Part shown: positions 44,433-55,400 of the stretch, piece by piece | Layout: every line of letters begins with the position of its first letter | Position numbering within the stretch: the stretch's first letter is position 1 | Notes under the pieces: generated by a model | The model's input: the letters and a program-made list of their open reading frames with translations, nothing else | Told to the model about the DNA's origin: nothing | Database searches by the model: none | Translations under genes and position numbers: made by a program | NCBI GenBank assembly: GCA_041665525.1 | Contig: JBAYIS010000006.1 | Coordinates: forward strand, 92,553 to 156,552 | Direction: 5' to 3' | Origin: UBA8401 sp041665525 | GTDB taxonomy: Bacteria; Bacteroidota; Ignavibacteria; UBA10030; UBA8401 | Length of the DNA: 64,000 bases

Positions 44433-47400
44433 ATGAATCGTCAATTCAATTCCATACGGCATCGTAGTGTTATCCGGGCAATGATCATTCTCTGGATGAC
44501 CTCCGCTCTTTTTGCGCAGACGTCGTGGAGAGGAACAACCAGCACTGCTTGGGGAACGGCAAGTAACTGGACTGCCGGTGTGCCGACAGCAGCGGTCGAT
44601 GCTATCATTGGCGATGTGAACTTTACCGGTGCCAATCAACCGAGTATAACCGCTACAGCGGCATGTAAATCGTTGACCATTGGAACTGGAACAAAAAATT
44701 CGACGCTGACCGTTACCAGAGCGTTGACGGTATCCGGTACCGTTACAATTGGAACACGAGGTACAATCTCCCATACGACGAACCAGGTGTTTACTATTAC
44801 TGGTGATTGGTTGAATTCAGGAAGCTATACTACAAATAATACGTCACGAACAGTTGTTTTTGCCGGAACCGCTCAGACCATCGGCGGGACCAAAGTAACA
44901 ACATTCCGGCGAATGACAGTGAACGCTGGAAGCACCATTTCTTTGGATACGAATGTTATAGTTAATGTTGTCTTTACTGTTAATGGAACAATCGACCCGT
45001 TAGAAAATCCAACGCATGTCATTACTTTAACAGGTGCGACATTCACTCTTAATGCAAATGCAAAGCTTTTTGTCCGTGCCGCAACATTTGCCGGAAACTA
45101 TACTGTCAATCCCGGAACGCTCAATGCATCGTCAACTGTTGAATATGCTGCATCTTCCATAAATCAAACAGTCGCTGTGCTATCCTACGGCATATTGAGG
45201 ATTGGCGGTGGAAATTCTACCACTAAAACACTCGCTGGCAATGTGACAATGAAAGGGACGACTGCGGCCACCGGTCAGGTTTTGATCACTAATGGGATTC
45301 TTAATCTATCCACTTTTACCATCAACAGAGCAGTCACAGTTGCCGGGGGAACGTTTACGGTAAGTGATAATACTTCATTATTGATTGGAGGCACGAATAC
45401 ATTTCCGGCGAACTATGCAACAGTGAATTTGGGAAACGCCAGCATTGTAGAATATTATGGCAATGCTCAAACAGTCGGTGCGCAGACGTATGGGACATTG
45501 AAATTAAGCGCCACCACCGGCGCAGTCATCAAAACTCTTCCCGCTTCTGTGTTGACGGTGAATGGTGACTTTGTCAGTACTATCGGAACAGGAACAGCAG
45601 TCTCCTATACTGCGGCAAACGCAATCAATGTTGCGGGGAATATGGATATAGGCGCATCGACCACATTCACAGGTTCATCATTCAATCATTCAGTGAACGG
45701 TAGCCTTACTGTTAATGGTATATTCACCGGCTCAACAAGCACACTTACCATGGCTGGAAATTCAACAGCAATTAGTGGTAGCGGAACATTCAATTTTAAT
45801 AATCTAACATTTACCGGTACAGGTGTGACCGCATCGGCTGCTTCTCAATTGATCATTGCAGGGTCCATCACTGCAAGCGGCGGCTCATTTGCTCACTCGT
45901 CCGGCGGAGTCACAACACTCTCCGGTGCGGCAGGCAGCATCAACGGAACAACATTAACATTCGACAGTCTTTCTATTACAGGGACAATAACGGATGCAAC
46001 CGGATATACTCTCAACGGAAGCCTGAATGTCGGTGCTGCAGCTTCATTGAGCTCGAGTACGGGAACGGTGGTTATGTCCGGATCAGGAAAAACTATCACC
46101 AATTCTGGTACACTCTCTTTGTATTCTGTGAATATTACTGGTTCCATAAGTACTGCAACCAATGTATCGATTGCCCGCGATCTTACTGTCTCCGGCACAT
46201 TCACTGCCACAGCTGGAACAACGACATTCAATGGCACTTCAATTCTGAGCGGGACTGCAAATCTCTATAATGTTGATCTGAATGGTACTTCGCTGCAACC
46301 GGCTGCATTTGCAGTTTTGGGGATTGGAAATTCTTTGAGCCTTACAGCAGGAACGTTTGATGTAACAACAACTACACCGAATACGATTTCCTATAACGGT
46401 TCGGGCGTTCAAAACATTACTTCCACAATCTATGATAATGTTTCTTTTATGAATGGGAGCACGAAAACTGCTGCAGGAGTAATTACAGCCAACGATTCAT
46501 TGATTATTGGACCGGGTACGGCATTTGATGGTGCTTCCTTTACACACTTACTCTATGGAAAGTGGGTCAACAACGGCACCTATATTCCATCCACAAGTAC
46601 AATCAGCTTTATCGGAAGTGGAAATTCCGAAATCTCAGGATCGATTTCGACAACCTTCAATCAATTGACTGTCAATAAATCTCTTTCAAGTCAAACGGTG
46701 ACCGTATCAACGAGCATCACTACTTCAATAGTAAACATGACCGTGGGAACAATGCAGATTCCCGATACGACGAAGAGTATTACTCTTACATCCGGAAGGA
46801 CGGGGAGTGAATCTATTTTCGGAAAGATAATTCGTTCCCATGCATTTTCCACCGGTGTGAGCTATACTTTTGAAAGTCCGAATTCAACAATCACTTTTAC
46901 CTCCGGTTCAGTACCGTCATCGGTATCAATGACAGTCGTTCAATCCGCGCCGGCGCTACCAACATTTATTACTGTTGATCGGGTTGTAAATATCAATATA
47001 ACCGGAGGGAGCGGGCTCATTACTACACTCCGTCTCCATTATGAAAATAGTGAGACGAATAATCTGAACGAAACGATTATGAAGTTGTGGAATGATGCCG
47101 GGGCGTGGATACCGTATGCTTCCACCAGCTTTGATGATGTCAATAATTATATAGAAGTAGCCGGAATTGCATCATCAGTTTCAGGAGATTGGGGAATCGG
47201 GTCCAGCGTTTCCTCGAAGGCTGTTACTGATATGAACGGAAATTCTGCGATCGCGGGGGATTCGTTGCTCTATACTATAACGATAACAAATCCGTACATT
47301 ACAATCCAAAACACTGTTATTGTGACTGATACTCTGGATGATAACCTGATACTGACAAACGGATCTATTAGTGATCTTGGTGCAATCGCAGGACAAACGA

Positions 47401-47924
47401 ACAATGGCAATGGAAGCCTTGTCGGCGGGACCATAACGTGGCCGGCATTTTCGCTGAACAGCGGAGCATCGGCTGTAAGAACTTTCCAGGTAAATACTGA
47501 TTCATTAATGGACGTTTCGGAAACGATCAGCAATTCCGCTTCTATTGATTTTAGCGGAACTAATCCGGAAACTGTCACGGCTTCGGTTCTAATCACCAAT
47601 ATGGCTGAGGTTATTATCGATACGAATGTTGTCAGCGATCAAAATCCCATCCCGGGTGACACACTGGTATTCACATTAAAATATAGAAACATTGGAACTT
47701 CAAACGCCACATCTGTTACTGCTACCTATACAATCCCTGGCAACACGACCTTTGTGTTGAACGGTTATGGCGCAGGAACAGGGACGACAGTGAACGGAGT
47801 TCCCATGACGAACGATGCGGACGCAGACGAAGTCACGATCAGCGGTTCCACGATTACCGTGACTTTTTCGCAATTGTCGCCCGGTTCGTATAAACAGTTG
47901 AATTTTAAAACCATACTAAACTAA
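44433..47924 (+). CDS. Giant secreted beta-repeat protein C with DUF11 C-terminus
   Basis: 1163 residues. Signal peptide (cleavage after LFA, about 28), then WRGTTSTAWGTASNWTAGVP, the opening seen in many Bacteroidota beta-helix surface proteins. Residues about 60-800 are Thr/Ser/Gly/Asn-rich short beta repeats (NGSLTVNGIFTGSTSTLTMA and similar), probably a beta-solenoid. A module near 800-925 is shared with the giant protein starting at 57363. Two DUF11-type domains follow (about 926-1055, and 1056-1163 beginning IIDTNVVSDQNPIPGDTLVF), ending NFKTILN like A, D, E and F. Three bases after B, so co-transcribed. Probably a fibrous adhesin-like subunit. Confidence 0.8.
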   Translation: MNRQFNSIRHRSVIRAMIILWMTSALFAQTSWRGTTSTAWGTASNWTAGVPTAAVDAIIGDVNFTGANQPSITATAACKSLTIGTGTKNSTLTVTRALTVSGTVTIGTRGTISHTTNQVFTITGDWLNSGSYTTNNTSRTVVFAGTAQTIGGTKVTTFRRMTVNAGSTISLDTNVIVNVVFTVNGTIDPLENPTHVITLTGATFTLNANAKLFVRAATFAGNYTVNPGTLNASSTVEYAASSINQTVAVLSYGILRIGGGNSTTKTLAGNVTMKGTTAATGQVLITNGILNLSTFTINRAVTVAGGTFTVSDNTSLLIGGTNTFPANYATVNLGNASIVEYYGNAQTVGAQTYGTLKLSATTGAVIKTLPASVLTVNGDFVSTIGTGTAVSYTAANAINVAGNMDIGASTTFTGSSFNHSVNGSLTVNGIFTGSTSTLTMAGNSTAISGSGTFNFNNLTFTGTGVTASAASQLIIAGSITASGGSFAHSSGGVTTLSGAAGSINGTTLTFDSLSITGTITDATGYTLNGSLNVGAAASLSSSTGTVVMSGSGKTITNSGTLSLYSVNITGSISTATNVSIARDLTVSGTFTATAGTTTFNGTSILSGTANLYNVDLNGTSLQPAAFAVLGIGNSLSLTAGTFDVTTTTPNTISYNGSGVQNITSTIYDNVSFMNGSTKTAAGVITANDSLIIGPGTAFDGASFTHLLYGKWVNNGTYIPSTSTISFIGSGNSEISGSISTTFNQLTVNKSLSSQTVTVSTSITTSIVNMTVGTMQIPDTTKSITLTSGRTGSESIFGKIIRSHAFSTGVSYTFESPNSTITFTSGSVPSSVSMTVVQSAPALPTFITVDRVVNINITGGSGLITTLRLHYENSETNNLNETIMKLWNDAGAWIPYASTSFDDVNNYIEVAGIASSVSGDWGIGSSVSSKAVTDMNGNSAIAGDSLLYTITITNPYITIQNTVIVTDTLDDNLILTNGSISDLGAIAGQTNNGNGSLVGGTITWPAFSLNSGASAVRTFQVNTDSLMDVSETISNSASIDFSGTNPETVTASVLITNMAEVIIDTNVVSDQNPIPGDTLVFTLKYRNIGTSNATSVTATYTIPGNTTFVLNGYGAGTGTTVNGVPMTNDADADEVTISGSTITVTFSQLSPGSYKQLNFKTILN

Positions 47925-47940
47925 TCAAGGAGTAACATTC

Positions 47941-49026
47941 ATGAAAAACACTTTCATTATCCTCTTCGCGTTAAGTTCCATCGCATTCGGGCAGGAAACA
48001 TCGTTGAACCTGTACGATTATCAATTGCAGGCAAATTCAATCACGAAAACAAAAAGCGGAAAGATCGGCTTTATCTCTTTGAAACCGGTGAAGAATGCAA
48101 AAGAAGAACAGGCGTTTGGTTATTGGCTGTCCAACAATACGAACGCCAGTGCAGTGTTTCTGGAGGTGAAAGACGGTCAAAAGACGATCGCTTCTGTAAC
48201 GGCAAAAGATTTTTCTGCTAAAGCAAAATCACAACTCAAAGGAACAAAAACTTCATTCAGCTACAGTACCGGCAGCGGAGCCAACGCCGTAACAATTATG
48301 CTTGAATCGGATGTGATTACTGATGAAACAATGCCGTTGGGAAAGGTTATCCAAATAACAGTGAAGGCGAAAGCGGCGGGGAATAAAAATTTATCCGCAG
48401 TCATGACATTATTCGGTGACGGCTTTGTGAGAAAAGTGGGCACCAATGGAATTTCTAACAGCCGTACGGAAAAAGGAAAGGCGGATTTCCCGTTCGCGAT
48501 CATTGTCGGCAATACCGGCACGACGGTCAACACGGATAATGCCATTCAAAAAAGTGCAGGGAAACTGGTGAAACTAACTTCTGCGACGATAGCATCATCG
48601 GGAGAAGAAGTGGAATTACTTTCGTTCCGCACACATGCGTCCACAGTGAAAAATTTTGAAAAAGCATCTAAACAGGCGGCGAATATCGAGCAGGCAGTGA
48701 CGAATAAAAAGAATGTTACAGAATTTTCTCTGTTGAACAGTGCAAGTAAAACGAATCCGTTTCCTGGCGATACAATTATCTATTACATCACCTATCACAA
48801 CATTGGAAATTCTCCGGGGCAGGACATAGTCGTTTCCAACGATATCCCGGTCAATACATTTTACGTAGATGGTTCTGCAGAAGGTGAAGATGCGGAGGTC
48901 ACAATTAATCGAAAGAAAGTCGTACCTCCTCAGCAGGGAGAAGTGATCTCCGTTTCCTGGAAGATCACAAAACAAGTGAATCCCGGCGAAGAAGGAACTG
49001 TCTCGTTGAAGGCAGTCATACGATAA
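47941..49026 (+). CDS. Secreted protein D: unknown N-terminal domain plus DUF11-like C-terminus
   Basis: 361 residues. Short signal peptide (MKNTFIILFALSSIAFG). Residues about 18-240 are a Lys/Ala-rich beta domain I do not recognise (SGKIGFISLKPVKNAKEEQA, VIQITVKAKAAGNKNLSAVM). Residues about 250-361 are a DUF11-like domain (TNPFPGDTIIYYITYHNIGN) with the cluster-typical end SLKAVIR. Ribosome site AAGGAGTAACATTC copies that of A, suggesting strong independent translation. Small size and central position suggest an adaptor, but the function is unknown. Confidence 0.78.
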   Translation: MKNTFIILFALSSIAFGQETSLNLYDYQLQANSITKTKSGKIGFISLKPVKNAKEEQAFGYWLSNNTNASAVFLEVKDGQKTIASVTAKDFSAKAKSQLKGTKTSFSYSTGSGANAVTIMLESDVITDETMPLGKVIQITVKAKAAGNKNLSAVMTLFGDGFVRKVGTNGISNSRTEKGKADFPFAIIVGNTGTTVNTDNAIQKSAGKLVKLTSATIASSGEEVELLSFRTHASTVKNFEKASKQAANIEQAVTNKKNVTEFSLLNSASKTNPFPGDTIIYYITYHNIGNSPGQDIVVSNDIPVNTFYVDGSAEGEDAEVTINRKKVVPPQQGEVISVSWKITKQVNPGEEGTVSLKAVIR

Positions 49027-49051
49027 CGAAGTGTTTTCCCATGGGGGTATT

Positions 49052-50734
49052 ATGAAAAGCTATATTTCGCGTCTCACCGCGCTCTTTCTTATGATGTTAA
49101 CCGCGGCGGTAACACAAAATGCATCGGCTGCGGGAACTCCGGCAGGCACGGTGATTCAAACCAGGTCCAAAGTGACCTATACAAGCGCCAGCGGAGCTAC
49201 GATCGATACTGCTTATTCAAATTACGTAAACTTTACTGTCGGACAGGTCGCTGCAGTGAATATTACGCCGGCCACGAACGCTGTCACAACGGAAAGCGAC
49301 AGTGTGTATGTAGTCTATGCACTGACAATAACAAATTCGGGCAACGGTCCGGACCAATTCATGCTCTCAAGCACGTCCTCAAAAGAATGGATGCGTGTGA
49401 TGTATTTTGATGCCGACGGCGACGGCACACTGCAATCTTCCGAGATCACCGCAGGGGCAATTACGCAAACAACATCGATTGCTGCAGATGCATCGTATAA
49501 ATTCTTCATCCGTATTTTTGCTCCCCGTGATCCGGCGTTGAACGGTCAGACCGATACGACTGTAGTGAATGCCGCATCGGTTTTTGACGATACAAAGGGC
49601 AATACCGCACAGGCAAGAACCACTGTTCACACTGCGAACTTTGCGAACATCACATCTGGATTGACAGTAACACCGTCGAATCCTTCACCAGGGGATAATG
49701 TTACTTATAGTATTACAATAACGAACAGCGGTAACGTGATGGCGAGCGGTCTCACGCTGTCGGATCATATCGATCCGCTTCTTTTTACTTTTGTTTCCGC
49801 AACATCCACAAAAGGAATGGTCATAACCTCAGGTAATCCGATAATTTGGAATATCGGAACACTCGATCCGGGGAGTTCTGTTACTGTGACCATTACTTTG
49901 AAAGTGAATCCTGACTTATCCGTTGGAACAGTGTTGAATAATTCTATCGATGTCACCTACTCGGTGGGTGGAAGCACATTTACTGTTTCTACTAACAATC
50001 CTCCTGCGATCATTGGAGTGACTCTGGGCGTAGAGATCACCCCGCTCACTGTAAGTGCTAACGCTGAACCGGAAGATACTTTGTCATATTCTATTAGAGT
50101 TAAAAATACCGGAAATACAAAAGATGTATTGGAATTGGAATATTCATCGACAAATTCCTATTCATGGTCATTCTTTAAGGACGTCGATTTGAATGATAGC
50201 CTAAGTGCCGCCGACACTCAACTTGCAAATACCAATGGTTCTGCTGGTGTCGATGTCGATTCAATCACAGCGGGAGACAGTGTCCGAATTCTTGCACGGT
50301 TGATCGTACCTTTTGTTCAAACTGATCAATTACAGGAAGTAACAACCTTTACCGTTCGTTCGGCGATCGATGCGGAAAAAACAGGAACGACGACTGCAAC
50401 AACGACTATCAATATTGCAGGTATTGTGCTTGTACGTTCCGTTTCACCGGAAGGGGATCAACCACCGGAAACCGAGATGACATTCTCCGTAACATATCAA
50501 AATACAGGACATGGTGCAGCATATAATGTTGTTGTGACGGAAACTGAAGCGGACAGTATGACCTATACTCCGGATTCCGTTATTCTCAATGGTATTACAA
50601 AAACGGATGCGGCGGACGGCGATGAAGTAACGGTCACAACTGTTTCAACGAAAAAGGTCATCACGATTCTTCTCGGTACGTTGAACGGTCAATCAACGCC
50701 GAGAACTATCACGTATCGAGCAACAATCAATTGA
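49052..50734 (+). CDS. Secreted DUF11-repeat protein E with Ca2+-loop-like motif
   Basis: 560 residues from ATG 49052 (GGGGG seven to eleven bases upstream; a GTG at 49031 would spoil the signal peptide). Signal peptide ending NASA, then the module AAGTPAGTVIQTRSKVTYTS shared almost word for word with F. Then an Ig-like domain with DADGDGTLQSSE (D-x-D-x-D-G calcium-type loop, about residues 118-129), a DUF11 domain (PSNPSPGDNVTYSITITNSG), a second acidic domain (FFKDVDLNDSLSAADTQL) and the terminal domain ending TYRATIN. Paralogue of F, 20 bp upstream of it. Confidence 0.83.
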   Translation: MKSYISRLTALFLMMLTAAVTQNASAAGTPAGTVIQTRSKVTYTSASGATIDTAYSNYVNFTVGQVAAVNITPATNAVTTESDSVYVVYALTITNSGNGPDQFMLSSTSSKEWMRVMYFDADGDGTLQSSEITAGAITQTTSIAADASYKFFIRIFAPRDPALNGQTDTTVVNAASVFDDTKGNTAQARTTVHTANFANITSGLTVTPSNPSPGDNVTYSITITNSGNVMASGLTLSDHIDPLLFTFVSATSTKGMVITSGNPIIWNIGTLDPGSSVTVTITLKVNPDLSVGTVLNNSIDVTYSVGGSTFTVSTNNPPAIIGVTLGVEITPLTVSANAEPEDTLSYSIRVKNTGNTKDVLELEYSSTNSYSWSFFKDVDLNDSLSAADTQLANTNGSAGVDVDSITAGDSVRILARLIVPFVQTDQLQEVTTFTVRSAIDAEKTGTTTATTTINIAGIVLVRSVSPEGDQPPETEMTFSVTYQNTGHGAAYNVVVTETEADSMTYTPDSVILNGITKTDAADGDEVTVTTVSTKKVITILLGTLNGQSTPRTITYRATIN

Positions 50735-50754
50735 TCACGAATTCGACTTTCTGA

Positions 50755-52428
50755 ATGAAAAAAGTATATCAAAATATATTTGTGCTTGCTGTCGCAACCG
50801 TACTTTTGCTGCCGGAAATGTTTGCGGCGGGAACTCCCGCTGGAACCGTAATACAAACTCGTTCCAGGGTTGTGTATTCGTCGCAGAGCGGCGAGAGACT
50901 GGATACAGTATTTTCCGCAGTGGTGAATATCGTTGTAGGTCAAAAGGCGGCGTTGAATATTGTCCCGAAAAGCGGTTCACAAACAACGGTTAGCGACAGT
51001 ACAACAGTTGATTTTGCCGTTACTGTATTGAATTCTGGAAATGGAACTGATGAAGCAAGAATTGCAACAACATCGTCCGAAGGCTGGAATACTGCGGTGT
51101 ATGCAGACGGCAACGGCGACGGCATTCTTCAATCAACTGAACACGATGAGGGAACAGTTTCGAGGACTAATGCGATCGCCGCGGATGCTCAATTTGCATT
51201 GATCTTCCGGGTGTCTGTTCCAAGAGGCGAGGCATTGAACGGTACCAATGATACGTTGTCGGTCATCGTCAAATCGGATTTTGATTCTACGAAGACGAAT
51301 TCCGGGAATTACGTAACGCTAGTGCGAACTTCCGGATTGAATCCGATATCTCCTGGATTAACACTGGATAATGCAGCACCACAAGCAGGCCAGCAAATAA
51401 CATATTCATTTTCTTTAATGAACAACGGTTCAGTTCCGGCTGAAAGCCTGACAATTTCGGATCTAATTCCAACTGGACTATCGTTCTTATCCGGAAATAC
51501 TTCGACGGGTTCATTCTTAAACGGAACTCCAGTCGTGGCATGGAAGATCGGAACGCTCGCCCCGTCGCAATCCGTTACTGTTACGCTTACTGTTCAATTG
51601 AATACTGAAAATATTCCCGGGAAAGTAATCGAAAATCAGTTTGCTGTCACATACATGGTCGGATCCAATTCCTATATGGTACTGAGCAACGCAAGATCGT
51701 TGACAGTTTCTGGCGTGCTGCAGTATGGAGTCGGCATCAGCGCGCTCCAGTCTGCAATGACGAAAGAAGCGGGAGATTCTGTTGCCTATGGATTCATCGT
51801 GAGAAATGCGGGGGCGTTTCGGGATGTAGTGGAACTGGACGTCTCTTCAAACCTTGAATTACCTTGGAAATTATATCGGGATGATAATGCGAATCGTGCA
51901 TGGGATAAAAATGATCCATTGATAGTGAATACAAACGATTCGGCCGGTGTTGACCTTGACTCATTGTCGGTTGGCGATAGTGTCCGGGTATTTGCCGTTA
52001 TTTCGATTCCGAAAATGGAATCCGATCAATTGGTAGACTCTGTTGTGATTACGGCGCAGTCAGCACGAGACCATTCAAAATTCGAAAAGGCAGCCACGAA
52101 AACAACAATACTCTCACCTGTCGTAACGTTAAGTAAAAGTATTTTCCCTGTCGGAAATCAACCAGCCGGTTCAGTCATCACCTATACAATAGCATATGCA
52201 AATAATGGCAGTGTCGGCGTAAAGGATTTTGCGGTGATTGATGCAACACCTGAGCATACAAACTATGTTCAGAACAGCGTCAAATTAAACGGACTTGCTG
52301 TAGCGGATAATACCGGCAGTGTTGTGATAGCTCCCGGTCAGAACCAAAACACTATTGTATCCGTTTCCATTGGCGCATTGTCCGCTCAATCAAACGGTTC
52401 CATTGAATTCAAAGTGAAGATAAAATAA
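50755..52428 (+). CDS. Secreted DUF11-repeat protein F, paralogue of E
   Basis: 557 residues. Signal peptide (MKKVYQNIFVLAVATVLLLP, then EMFA) followed by AAGTPAGTVIQTRSRVVYSS. Same domain order as E: Ig-like domain with DGNGDGILQSTEHDEG (acidic loop, about residues 120-135), a DUF11 domain (NAAPQAGQQITYSFSLMNNG), a domain with LYRDDNANRAWDKNDPLI, and the terminal domain ending EFKVKIK. E and F clearly arose by tandem duplication but differ at many positions, so they probably have distinct partners or positions in the structure. Confidence 0.83.
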   Translation: MKKVYQNIFVLAVATVLLLPEMFAAGTPAGTVIQTRSRVVYSSQSGERLDTVFSAVVNIVVGQKAALNIVPKSGSQTTVSDSTTVDFAVTVLNSGNGTDEARIATTSSEGWNTAVYADGNGDGILQSTEHDEGTVSRTNAIAADAQFALIFRVSVPRGEALNGTNDTLSVIVKSDFDSTKTNSGNYVTLVRTSGLNPISPGLTLDNAAPQAGQQITYSFSLMNNGSVPAESLTISDLIPTGLSFLSGNTSTGSFLNGTPVVAWKIGTLAPSQSVTVTLTVQLNTENIPGKVIENQFAVTYMVGSNSYMVLSNARSLTVSGVLQYGVGISALQSAMTKEAGDSVAYGFIVRNAGAFRDVVELDVSSNLELPWKLYRDDNANRAWDKNDPLIVNTNDSAGVDLDSLSVGDSVRVFAVISIPKMESDQLVDSVVITAQSARDHSKFEKAATKTTILSPVVTLSKSIFPVGNQPAGSVITYTIAYANNGSVGVKDFAVIDATPEHTNYVQNSVKLNGLAVADNTGSVVIAPGQNQNTIVSVSIGALSAQSNGSIEFKVKIK

Positions 52429-52430
52429 TA

Positions 52431-55400
52431 ATGTATCATTGTATGCCGGTAAAGAGGAATTCTATAGGACGAGTGAAGTTTGTCGCAATATTGATCGCAT
52501 TGGCGGCAGCGTTGAGTATTGCGGTATATCCGCAAACAGCGCCGAATACCGTCATATCGAGTCAGGCGAAAGCAGTTTTCCAGTACAAGACTTTTCCACA
52601 GGATACTATCAAATCGAACGTACTTCAGTTCACCGTTTTGGATGCGCCGAATTTTGAAGTAAGTTTTAGTGAAGAAAATTCTGCGGTGTTTGGCAAAGAA
52701 ACAGTTGCTGTTCGTATCATCTATAAAAATGTTGGAAATAAAAAAGCGGATAGTGCGTTTGTGGAGGGAGTTCTTCCGCAGGCGGGAATGCGATTCCTGC
52801 CAGGATCCACTGCCGGAACAATCTCGGGTAGTACGGTCAAATGGAAACTCGCGAATATCCCGTCGGGTAAAAGTGATTCGGTAGCGGTAAAAGTTATTAT
52901 CGACAGCGGCCTGGTGTTGAATACGGAATTATCCATGCAGGCGGACATGAGTTGGGGATCATCGATGGTGAGCGCTTCAAAACCATTTGTGATTAGTGCA
53001 TTCCCGCGATTAGAACTTTCACTTTCGCCTCAGTCGGAAACGGTCGGTTCCGGAAGGACAATGACCTATCGCGTTACCGTCAGAAATAGCGGTAATCTGG
53101 CTTCGACAAATACACTCCTGTTTGATACGTTGTCTTCCAATGGATCATTTGCATCGTCCAGCATAACGCCGGACAGCATTTCGGCGGATAAGCAGTTGAT
53201 AAAATGGAATCTTGGTACGATTCCCGGTTTCTCATCAAAAGAAATACAGATTAATGTTGTTACACTGCCGAATATCGGTCACACGGAGATCAGGAACAGT
53301 GCGGCAGCCTTTGCTTCCAATGCATCACAAGGGGATGGTGATGTTGTTGTCAACACCATTCTACCGGTGAGACCTGTTTCGATGGAGCTTTCTGCTTCGC
53401 CGGAATATATTTTTGGTCAAGTCAACAAGGACAGTTCATACATCACTGCTGTCATAAAGGATTCGTCCGGTGAGGTACTGCCGGATGGAGCCTTGGTACG
53501 GTATTCGACTTCGCTTGGCACATTTTCCAATGCGGCAGCTTCTTTTTTAACTACCATTAAAAAAGGTTTTGCATTAGCGACGCTTCGATCGATCGATGTC
53601 AGTAATGATATCAGCAAAGCAAAGATATCGGTAACTGCCGGGGTGCAGCAGTTCGGAACGGTGCAGGAGACGACTGCGGTGTATTTCTTTCCCGGCGCCG
53701 TTACCGGAAAGATCGCCAGCGGACTTGAACACACACCGTTTGCCGGCGCGATTGTTCAGGTGTTGAATTCAACAAAAAATGTGATCGGAGCGGATACGTC
53801 CGGTACAGATGGTAAATTTTTCATTGCGCTAAATAAAGATGTGCAAAAGTATATTGTGAAGATGCTTGTTATTGATAGGTACGGTGATTCGATAACAACT
53901 TCTGCCGAGATTGATCCGTCGAAGTTTCCAATTCCTCCGGTTGAAATTCCGAATATTATTTCGGGAAGGATAGAATATAAGAATTCCGGCGGCGCTGTTG
54001 CTGCTTCGAATATTACTGTGTTCCTGGATTCTCTTGTTTCAGGTTCAACGGCGAAGAAAGCAAGAACGACAACGGAATCTCCATTTGGGGTTTTGGCACG
54101 TGTTCAGGAACGAAAAACGGACGCGAAAGGGAAATTTACATTTGATAATCTCCATCCGTCAAAATACGTTCTGTCATTGGATAGTGTTCAGTTCCCGAAT
54201 TTTAATGGATACATATACTTTGCAGATACTGCTTCCGGTATGTTCACGATGAATTTAGGCCTCGAAATATCGTTCGACTCCAGCGTTACCCTGACCTCAA
54301 GCATGCCGGCGGTTGCCAATGCCGGTGATACGGTGACTATCGGGATCGGTATCTCGAACAACGGCACTGCGGAACACCACAATATTCTATTGACCGATAC
54401 GCTTTCCCGATTTGCCCAATATCTGTCTGCATCAAAAGGGAAATTCACATCGGTATCGTATGATTCTCTTTCTCGCATTATTCGATGGCAATGCGATACA
54501 ATAAAAACTCTCGCCAACGATTCTGTGACGGTAAAAGCATTGCTGACACGGAACATTCCCGACAGTACAATCATTATCAATCGCACTTGGTTCTCTTCGC
54601 ATTTAACAACTCTCTCAGTGGAGAAAAAGACTTCCGTTCGTTCCAAAGGCGTGGTGCAGTTTACAAACATGTTCGTTATGCCGGGTGATTCACTCGTGGC
54701 AGGGGACAGTATCCGCCATGTTTTCAAAATCAAGAACATCGGTACGGACAGTCTTCGCGGTATTAGAATCGTTGACACTCTTTTCTCTGCCGGTGCCAGC
54801 GGAATTTCACTGGCAAAATCTGCCATCGATTCTGTGAAGATCATAGACAGTATCTCCACGATCCACATCAGAGCTATTGCGCCGGGGAAAGAAGATTCTG
54901 TTTCACTGAAACTGATCACCGATTATGCATTGAAACACGGTTTGTCGATTTCTTCTCATGCCTATGTATTGAAGAGTGATTCGGTTCTTGCCAGACACGA
55001 CACATCATTCGTGGTAAATGAAAATCCTGCTCTTTCAACATTCCTGAGGATTGTAAAAACCGCAAATAAAAAAGTGGCAGAGATCGGAGATATCGTTACG
55101 TATCAAATACAAATCGCAAACGCGAGTCCGCAAGCAATGAGGAAAATTGGAGTCTATGACCTGTTGCCGTATGCATTTCAGTATATCAAGAACTCTGCCC
55201 GCTATAACGGCAAGGCGATTGAACCGGTGATCGTACCGGATGCGAACCAGCTGCAATGGAAAGATCTTCCGGACACGATTCCATCTGCGAAGTACAGCAC
55301 TCTGGTCTATCAACTGGCGGTCGGCGCCGATGCTATGGAAAGTGAAGGAATGAACACCGCTTTTGCCAGCGCTGTTGCCGGATATGGTACGAATGTCGTC

